DNA from: Sphingomonas sp. AOB5
GTDB lineage: Bacteria > Pseudomonadota > Alphaproteobacteria > Sphingomonadales > Sphingomonadaceae
Assembly: GCF_029433115.1 (NCBI RefSeq)
Contig: NZ_JARNTV010000009.1
Location: 42,901-106,900, forward strand
Length of the DNA stretch: 64,000 bases
Reading direction: 5' to 3'
In this document: positions 10,141 through 18,705 of the stretch, in pieces
Numbering within the stretch: the stretch's first letter is position 1
How the letters are laid out: every line of letters starts with the position of its first letter
Program-made: the position numbers and the translations under genes
Notes under the pieces: model-generated
The model's database searches: none
What the model saw: the letters and a program-made list of their open reading frames with translations, nothing else
What the model was told of the DNA's origin: nothing

Positions 10141-11294
10141 GCGAGATGTCGGCCTTCACCTTCCGCCCCGCGACAACCACTGCCGCAGCCGAGGCGCTGC
10201 GCGGCGAGGTTCGCGATTTCCTCGGCCTGGCGTTGCGTGACCGTCCGCCTGCTCAGCGTGCCTTGAGCTGGGCCGGCTATGACGACGATTTCAGCCGGGC
10301 GATGGGCGAGCGCGGCTGGATCGGCATGACCTGGCCGAAAGCCTATGGCGGGCATGAGCGCAGCGCGCTGGAGCGCTATGTCGTGCTCGAGGAGATGCTG
10401 GCCGCCGGTGCGCCGGTCTCCGCGCATTGGATCGCGGATCGCCAGAGTGGCCCGTTGATCCTGCGATCCGGCACCGAAGCGCAACGGCAACGCTATCTGC
10501 CCGGCATCGCGCGGGGCGAGACCTTCATCTGCGCGGGCCTCAGCGAACCCGACACCGGATCCGATCTCGCTTCGGCCCGCACCCGCGCGGTGGAAACCGA
10601 TACGGGCTTCGTGATCAACGGCACGAAGGTGTGGACCACCAATGCGCATCGCAGCCACCATATGATCCTGTTCTGCCGTACTGCGGCGCCGGACAGTGGA
10701 GCGCGGCATACCGGGTTCAGCCAGCTGATCGTCGACATGACCACGCCGGGGATCGAAGTGACCCCGCTCTACGATCTGGCGGGCGAGCATCACATCAACG
10801 TGGTCCATTTCACCGATGTCGAAGTGCCGAAGGATGCGCTGCTCGGGCAGCAGGGCGATGGCTGGAAGCAGGTGATGGCCGAGCTGGCGAACGAGCGCAG
10901 CGGGCCGGAGCGGTTCCTGTCTTCCTTCACGGTACTGGTCGAACTGACCCGGGTGCTTGCCAACTCGGCCAGCTCGGCTCAGGCCACGGCACTTGGCCGG
11001 CTTGCGGGGCAGGTTGCGGTGCTGCGCGAGATGTCGATGTCGATCGCGGCAATGCTCGAGGCGGGCGACGATCCCACGGTCCAGGCCGCAGTGGTCAAGG
11101 ATCTGGGCGCGGTCCTGGAGCAGGAGATTCCGGAGGTCGCGCGGTTGCTTGTCAGTTGCGAGCCCGACCTGCATGGAGACGATCTGAACGCCGTTCTGGC
11201 CGCGACGATGCTGGCCGCACCATCCTTCTCGCTGCGCGGCGGCGCACGTGAGATCCTGCGCGGCATTATCGCCCGCGGCCTTCGCCTGCGCTGA
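10137..11294 (+). CDS. Acyl-CoA dehydrogenase, long subunit (middle-domain half)
   Basis: A 385-residue acyl-CoA dehydrogenase overlapping the preceding gene by ATGA. It carries LSEPDTGSDLASARTRA and INGTKVWTTNAHRSHHM of the flavin-contacting middle domain and ends with GGAREILRGIIARGL, but I cannot find the RxQFG FAD-clamp motif seen in its neighbour. Together the pair would form one catalytic unit. In the known heteromers the substrate is a bulky ring-linked or branched acyl-CoA, which fits the adjacent AMACR-like and SCP-x-like genes (inference). Confidence 0.88.
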   Translation: MSEMSAFTFRPATTTAAAEALRGEVRDFLGLALRDRPPAQRALSWAGYDDDFSRAMGERGWIGMTWPKAYGGHERSALERYVVLEEMLAAGAPVSAHWIADRQSGPLILRSGTEAQRQRYLPGIARGETFICAGLSEPDTGSDLASARTRAVETDTGFVINGTKVWTTNAHRSHHMILFCRTAAPDSGARHTGFSQLIVDMTTPGIEVTPLYDLAGEHHINVVHFTDVEVPKDALLGQQGDGWKQVMAELANERSGPERFLSSFTVLVELTRVLANSASSAQATALGRLAGQVAVLREMSMSIAAMLEAGDDPTVQAAVVKDLGAVLEQEIPEVARLLVSCEPDLHGDDLNAVLAATMLAAPSFSLRGGAREILRGIIARGLRLR

Positions 11295-11302
11295 GGAACA
11301 TC

Positions 11303-12100
11303 ATGGCCGATCACGTCCTTCTCGATCTCGATACCGATGGTATCGCAACGATCACGATCAACCTTCCCGAGACGCGCAACCCGCTGTCGCATCCCGACAC
11401 GGTCGATCAGCTGGTCGGCATCCTCGACGCGATCAATGTCGATCTTGCGGTGAAGGTCGCGATCCTGACCGGGGCGGGCCCTTCGTTCAGCGCGGGTGGC
11501 GATCTCAAGACGCTGGGCCAGCCGGGCGGCCTTGGCGGTGGCGAACCGGTGCGCACGCCCGGACAATATGCCCAGAATATCCAGCGGGTACCGATGGCCT
11601 TTTCCCGGCTGGAGGTGCCGATCATCGCCGCCGTCAACGGCCCGGCGATCGGCGCCGGTTGCGATCTGGCGTGCATGGCCGATATCCGCATCGCTTCCGA
11701 AACTGCGCGGTTTGCCGAGAGTTTCGTCAAGGTCGGGCTGATCCCGGGCGATGGCGGCGCGTGGTTGTTGCCGCGCATCGTCGGCTATTCGAAGGCGTGC
11801 GAGATGGCATTCACCGGCGACGCACTCGATGCGCAGGCGGCGCTGGCCTGCGGTCTCGTCTCACAGGTGGTCGCGCCCGACATGCTGATGGAAACGGCGC
11901 GGGGCCTGGCGAAGCGGATCGCGGTCAACCCGTCCGATGCGGTGCGCATGTCGAAGCGGCTGCTGGCGCGCGGTCGCGAACTGCGACTGGTCGAGGTGCT
12001 CGAACTGTCCGGCGCGCTTCAGGCGCTGGCGCATACCACGCCCGAGCACAAGCAGGTCGTCGCCGGACTGATCGCGCGGCAGCAGGCGAAGGCAGTTTAG
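11303..12100 (+). CDS. Enoyl-CoA hydratase/isomerase family protein
   Basis: A 265-residue crotonase-fold protein with INLPETRNPLSHPDT, the first oxyanion segment SFSAGGDLKTLGQ and the second AVNGPAIGAGCDLACMADIRIAS, plus ESFVKVGLIPGDGGAWLLPRIVG, typical of hydratases that hold a catalytic acid there. It starts at ATG 11303 behind GAGGA and closes the region 1 operon. It could hydrate the enoyl-CoA made by the heteromeric dehydrogenase encoded just upstream. Confidence 0.87.
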   Translation: MADHVLLDLDTDGIATITINLPETRNPLSHPDTVDQLVGILDAINVDLAVKVAILTGAGPSFSAGGDLKTLGQPGGLGGGEPVRTPGQYAQNIQRVPMAFSRLEVPIIAAVNGPAIGAGCDLACMADIRIASETARFAESFVKVGLIPGDGGAWLLPRIVGYSKACEMAFTGDALDAQAALACGLVSQVVAPDMLMETARGLAKRIAVNPSDAVRMSKRLLARGRELRLVEVLELSGALQALAHTTPEHKQVVAGLIARQQAKAV

Positions 12101-12295
12101 GGTCGCGGAACTTCGCTCGTTTGTGACCTTTGGCGGAGGGGAAATGGTCACTTTCGGGCAGGGCGTGGAGCGCCATGCGAAACGGGTCTCGACAGTTCAA
12201 AGAGCAGGTGTCGATCCGAGCAGCCGAACTCCAACATTGCAAGCGTTGCCCGGCCCGGATCGACATCCGGTGGACCATTCGAATGTCGAGACTGA

Positions 12296-13036
12296 CTAGG
12301 CCTTCGTCTCCAGCCCATGTCGCTTCAGCGCGGCCTTCATGATCTGGGCGATCTCGTCGACACGGCCTTCCATCCGGTAGGACGGACCGGCCACGGTCAC
12401 CGCCAAGCGCCGGGTTTCGATCGCCAGCGGTAATGACACACCGTACAGGTCGGGCACGTTGCCCGCCGGATTCTTGTGATAGCCGCGCTCGATCGCGCGC
12501 TTCAGTTCGGCCTCGACCTCTTCGATGCTGACCAGCGTCGTATCGGTGGTTCGCTCGAACTTTACCCGGCGCAGCAATTGCGACAGTTCGCGCGGCGAAT
12601 ATTGCGACAGGATCGCCCGGCCGGAAGCGCTCGCGGTGATCGGCACGCGGTGGCCGACATGGGCGACATATTTGATCGCCGCGGGGGATTCGACCACATG
12701 GACGAAGATCGCGTTCACCCCGGCCGATGCCGCAACCAGCGCGGTCTCACCGGTTTCCGCTGTCAGTTCGGAAACGAGCGTGTAGACATCGGCGGGCAGG
12801 GGCTGTGCGTCGATGATGACCTGTGCCAGCGCCAGCCAGCGCGGGCTGGGATAATAGCCCTGACGCGCCTTCGGCTCGTACAGAAAGCCCTTCTCCGACA
12901 GGGTGTAGAGGATGTTGAAGGTGCTCGATCGCGGCCAGCCCATCTGTTCGGACACTTCGGAAAGCGTGGCGGGGCGGCGCGTCGTCGCGAAATATTCCAG
13001 CAGGTCCAGTACGTGCGCTGCCTGACGAACGAACAT
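12296..13036 (-). CDS. IclR-family transcriptional regulator
   Basis: A 246-residue regulator with an N-terminal winged helix (QAAHVLDLLEYFATTRRPATLSEVSEQMGWPRSS read in two helices) and the IclR effector domain (GHRVPITASASGRAILSQYS, then IERGYHKNPAGNVPDL). IclR proteins bind small aromatic or aliphatic acids and act as repressors or activators. The start is supported by GAGG just upstream. It lies convergent to the region 1 operon and upstream of the minus-strand SDR and dehydrogenase, so either could be its target. I could not identify its operator. Confidence 0.9.
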   Translation of the reverse strand: MFVRQAAHVLDLLEYFATTRRPATLSEVSEQMGWPRSSTFNILYTLSEKGFLYEPKARQGYYPSPRWLALAQVIIDAQPLPADVYTLVSELTAETGETALVAASAGVNAIFVHVVESPAAIKYVAHVGHRVPITASASGRAILSQYSPRELSQLLRRVKFERTTDTTLVSIEEVEAELKRAIERGYHKNPAGNVPDLYGVSLPLAIETRRLAVTVAGPSYRMEGRVDEIAQIMKAALKRHGLETKA

Positions 13037-13131
13037 TAAGACCTCATGCCGGTTTGAATCTGTCTATCGGAGGATGAGCTTCATCGCTGCTACCGGAAGC
13101 ATCCCCCAGCGTCAAAACCCATCTGGTTGCG

Positions 13132-13989
13132 TCACGCTCCGCTCTCGAAATAGTCCGGGCGGCCATTGGTGAACAGATCGCCCCACAAGGCGCCGCCGCC
13201 ATCGACGGTGACGGTCGATCCGGTCATGAAGCGCGATGCATCGCTCGCCATGATGCCCACCATCTGGGCGAGGTCCCAGGGATCGCCCAGCGTCTTTTGC
13301 GGATTGGCGAGGTGGAAGATCCGGCTGGCCTGCTCGGGATAGACGCGCAGGCCGCCGGAATCGATCGCGCCCGGCGCGACGGTGTTCACCCGGATGCCCA
13401 GCGGCGCCCATTCGACGGCGGCGGTGCGGGCAGCGTTGATGATCCCCGCCCGGGCCGCGGACGTGTGGATGATGCCCGGCACGCCGCGCTCGACGGCGGC
13501 GGCGACATTGACGATGATCCCGCCGCGTCCGGCGTCGCGCCAGCCACGCGCGGCGCGCTGCATCATCAGCCAGGTGCCTGTCAGGTTGTTCTCGATCACT
13601 GCGCGCCAGCCCTTGGACGGGATATCGATCGCATCCATCGGGAACTGGCCGCCGGCATTGTTGACGAGGATATCGAGCGTACCGTGCCGCGCCTCGACAG
13701 CTTCGAACAGCGCCTCGATCTGGCCTTCCTCACGGATATCGGCACGGATCGCCGCGACCTCGAAGCCGGCGGCGGCCAGCCCTTGCCGGGCCTCGTCCAG
13801 CCGTTCCTGCTTGCGCCCGCAGATGGTCACATGGGCGCCCAGCCGGGCAAAGGTCCATGCGATCGCCTTGCCGATCCCGCTGCCGCCGCCGGAGACGATC
13901 ACCGATTTGCCGGCGAACAGCTCCGCCGCGAGGCAAAGCGGCAGCGCCGCCAGCCGCTCGTCCGCGACGAGCGTTGCTTCCTTCACCAT
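13132..13989 (-). CDS. SDR, trans-2-enoyl-CoA reductase (PECR)-like, without the usual Tyr
   Basis: A 285-residue SDR with an intact cofactor motif (VSGGGSGIGKAIA) and ILVNNAGGQ. At the active site, where classical SDRs have YxxxK, it reads HTSAARAGI, so both tyrosine and lysine are replaced. The same H-S/T-x-A-A-R-A-G pattern occurs in peroxisomal trans-2-enoyl-CoA reductase and related 2,4-dienoyl-CoA reductases, so an NADPH-linked enoyl-CoA reductase is the best guess. It follows the acyl-CoA dehydrogenase in the same minus-strand unit with a 54 bp gap. Confidence 0.85.
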   Translation of the reverse strand: MVKEATLVADERLAALPLCLAAELFAGKSVIVSGGGSGIGKAIAWTFARLGAHVTICGRKQERLDEARQGLAAAGFEVAAIRADIREEGQIEALFEAVEARHGTLDILVNNAGGQFPMDAIDIPSKGWRAVIENNLTGTWLMMQRAARGWRDAGRGGIIVNVAAAVERGVPGIIHTSAARAGIINAARTAAVEWAPLGIRVNTVAPGAIDSGGLRVYPEQASRIFHLANPQKTLGDPWDLAQMVGIMASDASRFMTGSTVTVDGGGALWGDLFTNGRPDYFESGA

Positions 13990-14043
13990 CCTCTTCTCCC
14001 GCTCGTCGCTGCGAAGCGTGTCGTTCGTTTCAGTGTGATCTGG

Positions 14044-15210
14044 TCAATATGATTTGGGCAGGCCGAGCACGCGCTCGGCAATGTAGCAAAGGATCAGCTG
14101 GGGGCTGATCGGTGCGATCCGCGGGATCATCACTTCGCGCAGATAGCGTTCGACATGATATTCCTTGGCATAGCCGAAGCCGCCATGGGTCATCACGGCC
14201 TGAAGGCACGCGCTGTGGCCAGCCTCGGCGCCCATATATTTGGCGGCGTTGGCGGCCGCGCCGCATTCCATGTCGTTGTCGTATCGCCACGCCGCCGACA
14301 TCGCCATCAGCCATGCGGCTTCCAGCTCCATCCAGTTCTGCGCGAGCGGGTGCTGGATCGCCTGATTCTGTCCGATCGGACGATTGAAGACGATCCGCTC
14401 CTTGGCATATTGGGTAGCGGCATTCAGCGCGAGCGTGCCGATGCCGACCGACTCGGACGCGAGCAGGATCCGTTCCGGGTTCATACCGTGCAGGATGTAA
14501 TGGAAGCCCTTGCCCTCTTCGCCGATCAGGTCGGCGGCGGGGATGCGCCAGTCCTCGATGAACAGCTCGTTCGAATCGATCGCCTTGCGGCCCATCTTCT
14601 CGATTTCGTGGACCGTCACCGCGGCGCGATCGAGATCGGTGTAGAACAGGCTGAGGCCTTCGGTCGGCTTGCGCACCTGATCCAGCGGGGTGGTGCGCAC
14701 CAGGATCAGGATCTTCTCGGCAACCTTCGCGGTCGAGATCCACACCTTCTGGCCGTTGACGACATAATCGTCGCCATCGCGCACCGCCATGGTCTTGAGC
14801 TGGGTGGTGTTGAGGCCCGTGGTCGGCTCGGTCACCGCGAAACAGGCCTTCACATCGCCGCGCAGGATCGGCGGCAGCATGCGCGCCTTCTGCTCCTCAC
14901 TGCCGAAGACAACCACCGGATTCAGGCCGAAAACATTGACGTGGATCGCCGAGGCTGCGGTCATGCCGCCGCCGCTTTCCGCGACGGTGCGCATCATGAT
15001 CGCCGCTTCGGTGATGCCCAGCCCCGCGCCGCCGAATTCGGGCGGAATGCAGATGCCCAGCCAGCCGTCATCGGCCATCGCACGGAAGAAGGTTTCGGGA
15101 AACTCGCCCGACCGATCGATCTCGAGCCAGTAATTCTTGTCGAAGCGGGCGCACAGCTTCCCGACCGCGTCCCGGATCGATTCCTGGTCGGCGGTCAACG
15201 CGAAATCCAT
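14044..15210 (-). CDS. Acyl-CoA dehydrogenase (single-subunit type)
   Basis: A 388-residue acyl-CoA dehydrogenase with all parts in one chain: ACFAVTEPTTGLNTTQLKT, VVNGQKVWISTAK, RIVFNRPIGQNQAIQHPLA for FAD binding and a C-terminal MTHGGFGYAKEYHVERYLRE. The start at 15210 (MDFALTADQ) is preferred over in-frame starts at 15228 and 15231 because AGGAGGGG lies immediately before it. It is transcribed divergently from the flavin oxidoreductase at 15404 across a gap holding two palindromes, which suggests tight regulation. Substrate unknown. Confidence 0.92.
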   Translation of the reverse strand: MDFALTADQESIRDAVGKLCARFDKNYWLEIDRSGEFPETFFRAMADDGWLGICIPPEFGGAGLGITEAAIMMRTVAESGGGMTAASAIHVNVFGLNPVVVFGSEEQKARMLPPILRGDVKACFAVTEPTTGLNTTQLKTMAVRDGDDYVVNGQKVWISTAKVAEKILILVRTTPLDQVRKPTEGLSLFYTDLDRAAVTVHEIEKMGRKAIDSNELFIEDWRIPAADLIGEEGKGFHYILHGMNPERILLASESVGIGTLALNAATQYAKERIVFNRPIGQNQAIQHPLAQNWMELEAAWLMAMSAAWRYDNDMECGAAANAAKYMGAEAGHSACLQAVMTHGGFGYAKEYHVERYLREVMIPRIAPISPQLILCYIAERVLGLPKSY

Positions 15211-15233
15211 GCTACCCCTCCTGCGCATCAATA

Positions 15234-15269
15234 TTCATATGTGTGGATAAATTAGTCCACATATATGAA
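15234..15269. promoter_or_regulatory. 36-bp dyad, probable operator in divergent promoter
   Basis: Arms TTCATATGTGTGGA (15234-15247) and TCCACATATATGAA (15256-15269) are inverted repeats with one mismatch around an 8-bp AT-rich centre. The dyad lies 24 bp upstream of the acyl-CoA dehydrogenase start, where a repressor could block its promoter. Its arms are unlike the two other motif families in the window, so a different regulator is implied. Confidence 0.6.
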
Positions 15270-15306
15270 TTGTCAACTGCTTGCCGGCGCGTGTGCCAAC
15301 GGCGGA

Positions 15307-15335
15307 TTGACAGGGTGCCACTGCATCGATATTCA
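15307..15335 (+). promoter_or_regulatory. Sigma70-like promoter for the 15404 gene
   Basis: TTGACA (15307-15312), 17-bp spacer, then TATTCA (15330-15335). The downstream ATAC-N6-GTAT palindrome would cover the transcription start. Visual call only. Confidence 0.5.
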
Positions 15336-15348
15336 TACTGCGCAGTAT
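15335..15348. promoter_or_regulatory. ATAC-N6-GTAT palindrome, site 1 (putative operator)
   Basis: ATACTGCGCAGTAT is a perfect 14-bp palindrome just after the putative -10 of the flavin oxidoreductase gene. The same arms and spacing recur at 18619-18632 and 18715-18728, which argues for a shared DNA-binding protein. Confidence 0.55.
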
Positions 15349-15403
15349 CATCTTTGGCCCGGCAATGCATTCGGGCGACGATAAATGACGCAGGAGAGCA
15401 GCG

Positions 15404-16516
15404 ATGCACATCGGAGCCGGTTTCTTCTTTCAGGGGCTCGACCCGAAGGTTTCGGACCAGGAAGTCTACCGGACCCAGCTGGACATCGCCGATCAGTGCG
15501 AACCGGCCGGATTCCAGTCGATCTGGACCGCCGAGCATCACTTCAACCGCTATCACATGATGCCCAATCCGGCGCAGTTCCTGACCTATATGGCGGGACG
15601 CACGACCAACGCGCTGCTCGGTTCGATGGTGATGGTGATCCCGTGGCACGATCCGATCCGCGTCGCTGAATCGATCACCTTCCTCGATACCGTGTCGGGC
15701 GGGCGCACGATCCTTGGTCTCGGCCGCGGGCTGGGCAAGATCGAGTTCGACGGTTTCCGTCAGGACATGGGGGAGTCGCGCCAGCGCTTCATCGAATATG
15801 CCGACGCCATCTCGCAGAGTCTCGAGACCGGCGTGATGGAATATGACGGCCAGATCCTGAAGCAGCCCAAGGTCGAGATCCGCCCCAACGCGGCATTCAG
15901 CTTCCGCGGGCGTACCTATGCGTCGGCAGTGTCGCCTGAATCGGCGAAGATCATGGCGAAGCTCGGCTATGGCCTGATCCTGATCGCGCAAAAGCCGTGG
16001 GAGACGGTGGTGCGCGAGACGACCGAATATGCCGCGCTGTTCGAGGAAGTGAACGGGTATGAATGCCCACGCCCGATCCTGGTCAACCTGACCACGGTCG
16101 ACACCGATCCGGCGCGCGCCGCGGACATGCACAACGAATATACGATGGCCTATGCCCGTTCGACGATCGACCATTACGAGTTCCAGAACCCGCACATGGA
16201 GACGATCAACGGCTATGAATATTATGCGGGCCTGCGGAAGAATATCGAGAAGCACGGCGTGCTGACCTTCAACCGCTTCCTTGCCGACCTGCAGATCCAC
16301 GGCACGCCGGATCAGGTGATCGAAGCCACGGTCGAGCGGGTGCGCGCGCTCAACTGTGCCGGTGTGATCAACATGATGTCGATGGGCGGGATGCCGGCCG
16401 ACATCGCCCAGCGCAATTTCCGCACCTATGTCGATCATGTGCTGCCCAAGCTGAAGGCGATCGACACGTTCCGCGAGATCGGCTCGCCGTCCTACGAGAC
16501 GCGCCGCGCCGCCTGA
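15404..16516 (+). CDS. LLM-class (luciferase-like) flavin-dependent oxidoreductase
   Basis: A 370-residue TIM-barrel protein of the bacterial luciferase-like superfamily. Typical features are SIWTAEHHFNRY, the central GGRTILGLGRGLGKIEFDGF and the C-terminal IHGTPDQVIEATVERV. Family members use FMNH2 with O2 or, in some branches, F420. The EHHF motif and length are closer to FMN-dependent monooxygenases. A flavin reductase that could feed it is encoded at 19518-20078. Start ATG 15404 follows CAGGAGAG. Its promoter carries two palindromes, and a strong terminator follows it. Confidence 0.88.
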   Translation: MHIGAGFFFQGLDPKVSDQEVYRTQLDIADQCEPAGFQSIWTAEHHFNRYHMMPNPAQFLTYMAGRTTNALLGSMVMVIPWHDPIRVAESITFLDTVSGGRTILGLGRGLGKIEFDGFRQDMGESRQRFIEYADAISQSLETGVMEYDGQILKQPKVEIRPNAAFSFRGRTYASAVSPESAKIMAKLGYGLILIAQKPWETVVRETTEYAALFEEVNGYECPRPILVNLTTVDTDPARAADMHNEYTMAYARSTIDHYEFQNPHMETINGYEYYAGLRKNIEKHGVLTFNRFLADLQIHGTPDQVIEATVERVRALNCAGVINMMSMGGMPADIAQRNFRTYVDHVLPKLKAIDTFREIGSPSYETRRAA

Positions 16517-16541
16517 GACGCACCTCCTCCGCCAGAGGCAT

Positions 16542-16570
16542 GGGGCGGCCCGCGGGCCGCCCCTTTTTTT
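16542..16570 (+). terminator. Strong rho-independent terminator
   Basis: A perfect GC inverted repeat from 16542 to 16563 followed by seven T ends the 15404 gene. It stands before a convergent gene whose stop codon begins at 16572-16574. Confidence 0.9.
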
Positions 16571-16571
16571 G

Positions 16572-17840
16572 TCAGGCTGCCGGCCGGTCCCGCCGCCACG
16601 CGACGGGTCCCCCGGTCCATGCCGGAAAGCCGGCATCGACCAGCACAAGGTCTGCGATATCCGTGTTCGCGATGTCCCGGGCGCGCAGGAATGAAGTTGC
16701 CGCGCGCGATGCCGCATCGAGCAGCCGTGCCTCGGCCATCGCCAGTTGACCGGCCGCGGCCGGTGCGGTGCCTTCGCCATCGGGTGCCCAGCCACCGATC
16801 TGGCCGATGATCGCACGCAGCGCTGCGGCGGGGATGCCATCGGCTTGCAGGGCCGACAGCTCCGCATCCCATGCAGACCGGACCCCGGCGATCAGCGCTT
16901 CGGCATAATCGGGCGGTCCGGCTTTTCCCATCGCCTGCCGCGCGTGGAACAGCGTGCGCACCATCGCGGCGGCCTGTGGCGTGCGGGTGGTGTCGAGGAA
17001 GCAATCGCTCTCGAGGATCAGCGCGTCGTCGATCGGCAGCGACGTGCCTTCGAAGACGGCGCGGACGATGTTGGCTTCCGACGGATAACGCGCGCCGCGT
17101 TCGCCGCCCACGCGCTGCATCGCATAGGGCGAGCCATGTGCGGTGCCGGTGCCCCCGGGTATCTCGAATCCGGCCTGGTCCCAAGGCGCAACCGCCGATC
17201 CGCCGTCAAGAATGAAACGCCGGCAGGTTTCGATCAGTCTCTCCGGCGGCACCAGTTCGTGCAGAACGCCGGTCTCCAGCGCGGTCTCGACCGGGATCGG
17301 CTTGCCTTCGAGCAGATGGGGCAAAGCGCGCTCGATGCCCATCAGCCGCGGCAGGCGCTGGGTTCCCCCGGCGCCGGGCAGGAGGCCGATCGACGCCTCG
17401 GGGAAGGCCAGCCGGATCTTCGCGCCGCTCGCCGCGACCCGGTGATGACACACCAGCGCCAGCTCGAGTCCGCCGCCCAGCGCCAGCCCCTCCAGCGCAA
17501 GCACCACCGGCTTGCTACAGGCTTCGATTGCCCGGAAGCGGCGGTTGAACAGCGCGGCGCTTTCGGCGGCTGCGACCAGTTCGTCGGGGGTAGCGGCACG
17601 GCGCCAGTCCGCGATCTTCGCTTCCATCTCTCCCAGATCGGCGCCCGCACAGAAGCCGTTCGGCTTGCCCGATCGCAGTATGGCGCCGCGGATGGCGGCA
17701 TCGTCGCGCAGCTGCGTGGCGAGCAGATCGAGATCGTCGAGCACCGCATTGGTGATCGTGTTCATCGTCCGACCCGCGCAATCGAAGGTGACGAGCGCGA
17801 TCCCGTCGGCATCGGTCTCCAGCGTGAAATTCTGCATCAT
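16572..17840 (-). CDS. FadB/FadJ-like enoyl-CoA hydratase lacking the NAD-binding domain
   Basis: A 422-residue protein. Residues 1 to about 210 form a complete crotonase domain close to the hydratase half of FadB/FadJ (GFCAGADLGEME, LALEGLALGGGLELALVCHHRVA, LLPGAGGTQRLPRL). The remainder corresponds to the linker (MVRTLFHARQAMGKAG) and the very end of the multifunctional enzyme (LVLVDAGFPAWTGGPVAW, like the FadB tail GFPPFRGGP). The Rossmann dehydrogenase domain between them is absent. It would keep hydratase or isomerase activity and leave the dehydrogenase step to the coupled SDR gene, whose stop overlaps its start region (17837-17840). Confidence 0.85.
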   Translation of the reverse strand: MMQNFTLETDADGIALVTFDCAGRTMNTITNAVLDDLDLLATQLRDDAAIRGAILRSGKPNGFCAGADLGEMEAKIADWRRAATPDELVAAAESAALFNRRFRAIEACSKPVVLALEGLALGGGLELALVCHHRVAASGAKIRLAFPEASIGLLPGAGGTQRLPRLMGIERALPHLLEGKPIPVETALETGVLHELVPPERLIETCRRFILDGGSAVAPWDQAGFEIPGGTGTAHGSPYAMQRVGGERGARYPSEANIVRAVFEGTSLPIDDALILESDCFLDTTRTPQAAAMVRTLFHARQAMGKAGPPDYAEALIAGVRSAWDAELSALQADGIPAAALRAIIGQIGGWAPDGEGTAPAAAGQLAMAEARLLDAASRAATSFLRARDIANTDIADLVLVDAGFPAWTGGPVAWRRDRPAA

Positions 17841-18613
17841 CGCGGCGCCATGCGGATCGCGCCGTCCAGGCGGATCGTCTCGCCGTTCAGCATCGGATTG
17901 GCGACGATGCTCTCGACCATCTGCGCGAACTCCTGCGGCCGTCCGAGCCGGCTGGGGTGCGGCACCTGCTGGCCAAGCGAATCCTGCGCGGCCTGCGGCA
18001 AGCCCATCAGCATCGGCGTCAGGAAGATGCCCGGCGCGATCGTCACCACGCGGATCCGGTGCTGCGCCAGATCGCGGGCGACCGGCAATGTCAGCCCGGC
18101 CACACCCGCCTTGGACGAGGCATAGGCGGCCTGCCCGATCTGTCCGTCGAACGCGGCGACCGACGCGGTGTTGACGATCACGCCGCGCTCCTCACCGATC
18201 GGATCCGCCGCGGCCAGTCGCGCGGCGAAACGCGAGATCATCGTGAAGGTGCCGATCAGATTGACTTCGATCGTGCGGCGATAGGCATCGATCGGGTGCG
18301 GCGCATTCTCCTTGCCGACGGTCTTGATTGCCGGCGCCACCCCCGCGCAATTGACCAGCACGCGTGCCACGCCATGGGCGGCCTGTGCCGCTTCCAGTCC
18401 GGTATCCACGCTTGCCTCGTCCGCCACGTTTACCTTGCAGAAGATGCCGCCGATCGCCGTGGCATGGGCTTCACCTGCCGCTTCGTTCAGATCGAAGATC
18501 GCGACCCGCGCACCTTTGGCTGCAAATGCTTCCGCAACCGCCCCGCCGAGGCCCGAAGCGCCCCCGGTAACGATCGCCGTCAGACTGGAATCTATCTCCA
18601 TCATCCTCTCCAT
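17837..18613 (-). CDS. HSD10-type 3-hydroxyacyl-CoA dehydrogenase (SDR)
   Basis: A 258-residue SDR of the 17beta-HSD10 / 2-methyl-3-hydroxybutyryl-CoA dehydrogenase type: [23 protein letters not shown] in place of NNAG, YASSK at the active site and the closing [10 protein letters not shown]. It would supply the dehydrogenase function missing from the FadB-like neighbour. A close relative (same tail RMAPR) is at 56957-57739. ATGs at 18613, 18604 and 18601 are all possible; family alignment favours MEIDSS at 18601, but the longest is listed because spacing to GAGAGG is poor for each. Confidence 0.88.
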   Translation of the reverse strand: MERMMEIDSSLTAIVTGGASGLGGAVAEAFAAKGARVAIFDLNEAAGEAHATAIGGIFCKVNVADEASVDTGLEAAQAAHGVARVLVNCAGVAPAIKTVGKENAPHPIDAYRRTIEVNLIGTFTMISRFAARLAAADPIGEERGVIVNTASVAAFDGQIGQAAYASSKAGVAGLTLPVARDLAQHRIRVVTIAPGIFLTPMLMGLPQAAQDSLGQQVPHPSRLGRPQEFAQMVESIVANPMLNGETIRLDGAIRMAPR

Positions 18614-18618
18614 TGATC

Positions 18619-18632
18619 ATACCATATGGTAT
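18619..18632. promoter_or_regulatory. ATAC-N6-GTAT palindrome, site 2 (putative operator)
   Basis: ATACCATATGGTAT, extended to a perfect 16-bp CATACCATATGGTATG (18618-18633), lies 5 bp from the first ATG of the HSD10-type gene on the minus strand. Confidence 0.6.
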
Positions 18633-18705
18633 GTAATTCGATGTTTCATAAGGCGCATAGCGAGCGTGTACACCAGATTTTCGCGAGAATGGTGTCGCCG
18701 GCGCA

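Noticed and set aside
12101..12295. Small gene between the second hydratase and the IclR gene
   Set aside because: Short frames here have no ribosome site or family resemblance. I see nothing supported in this 195-bp gap.
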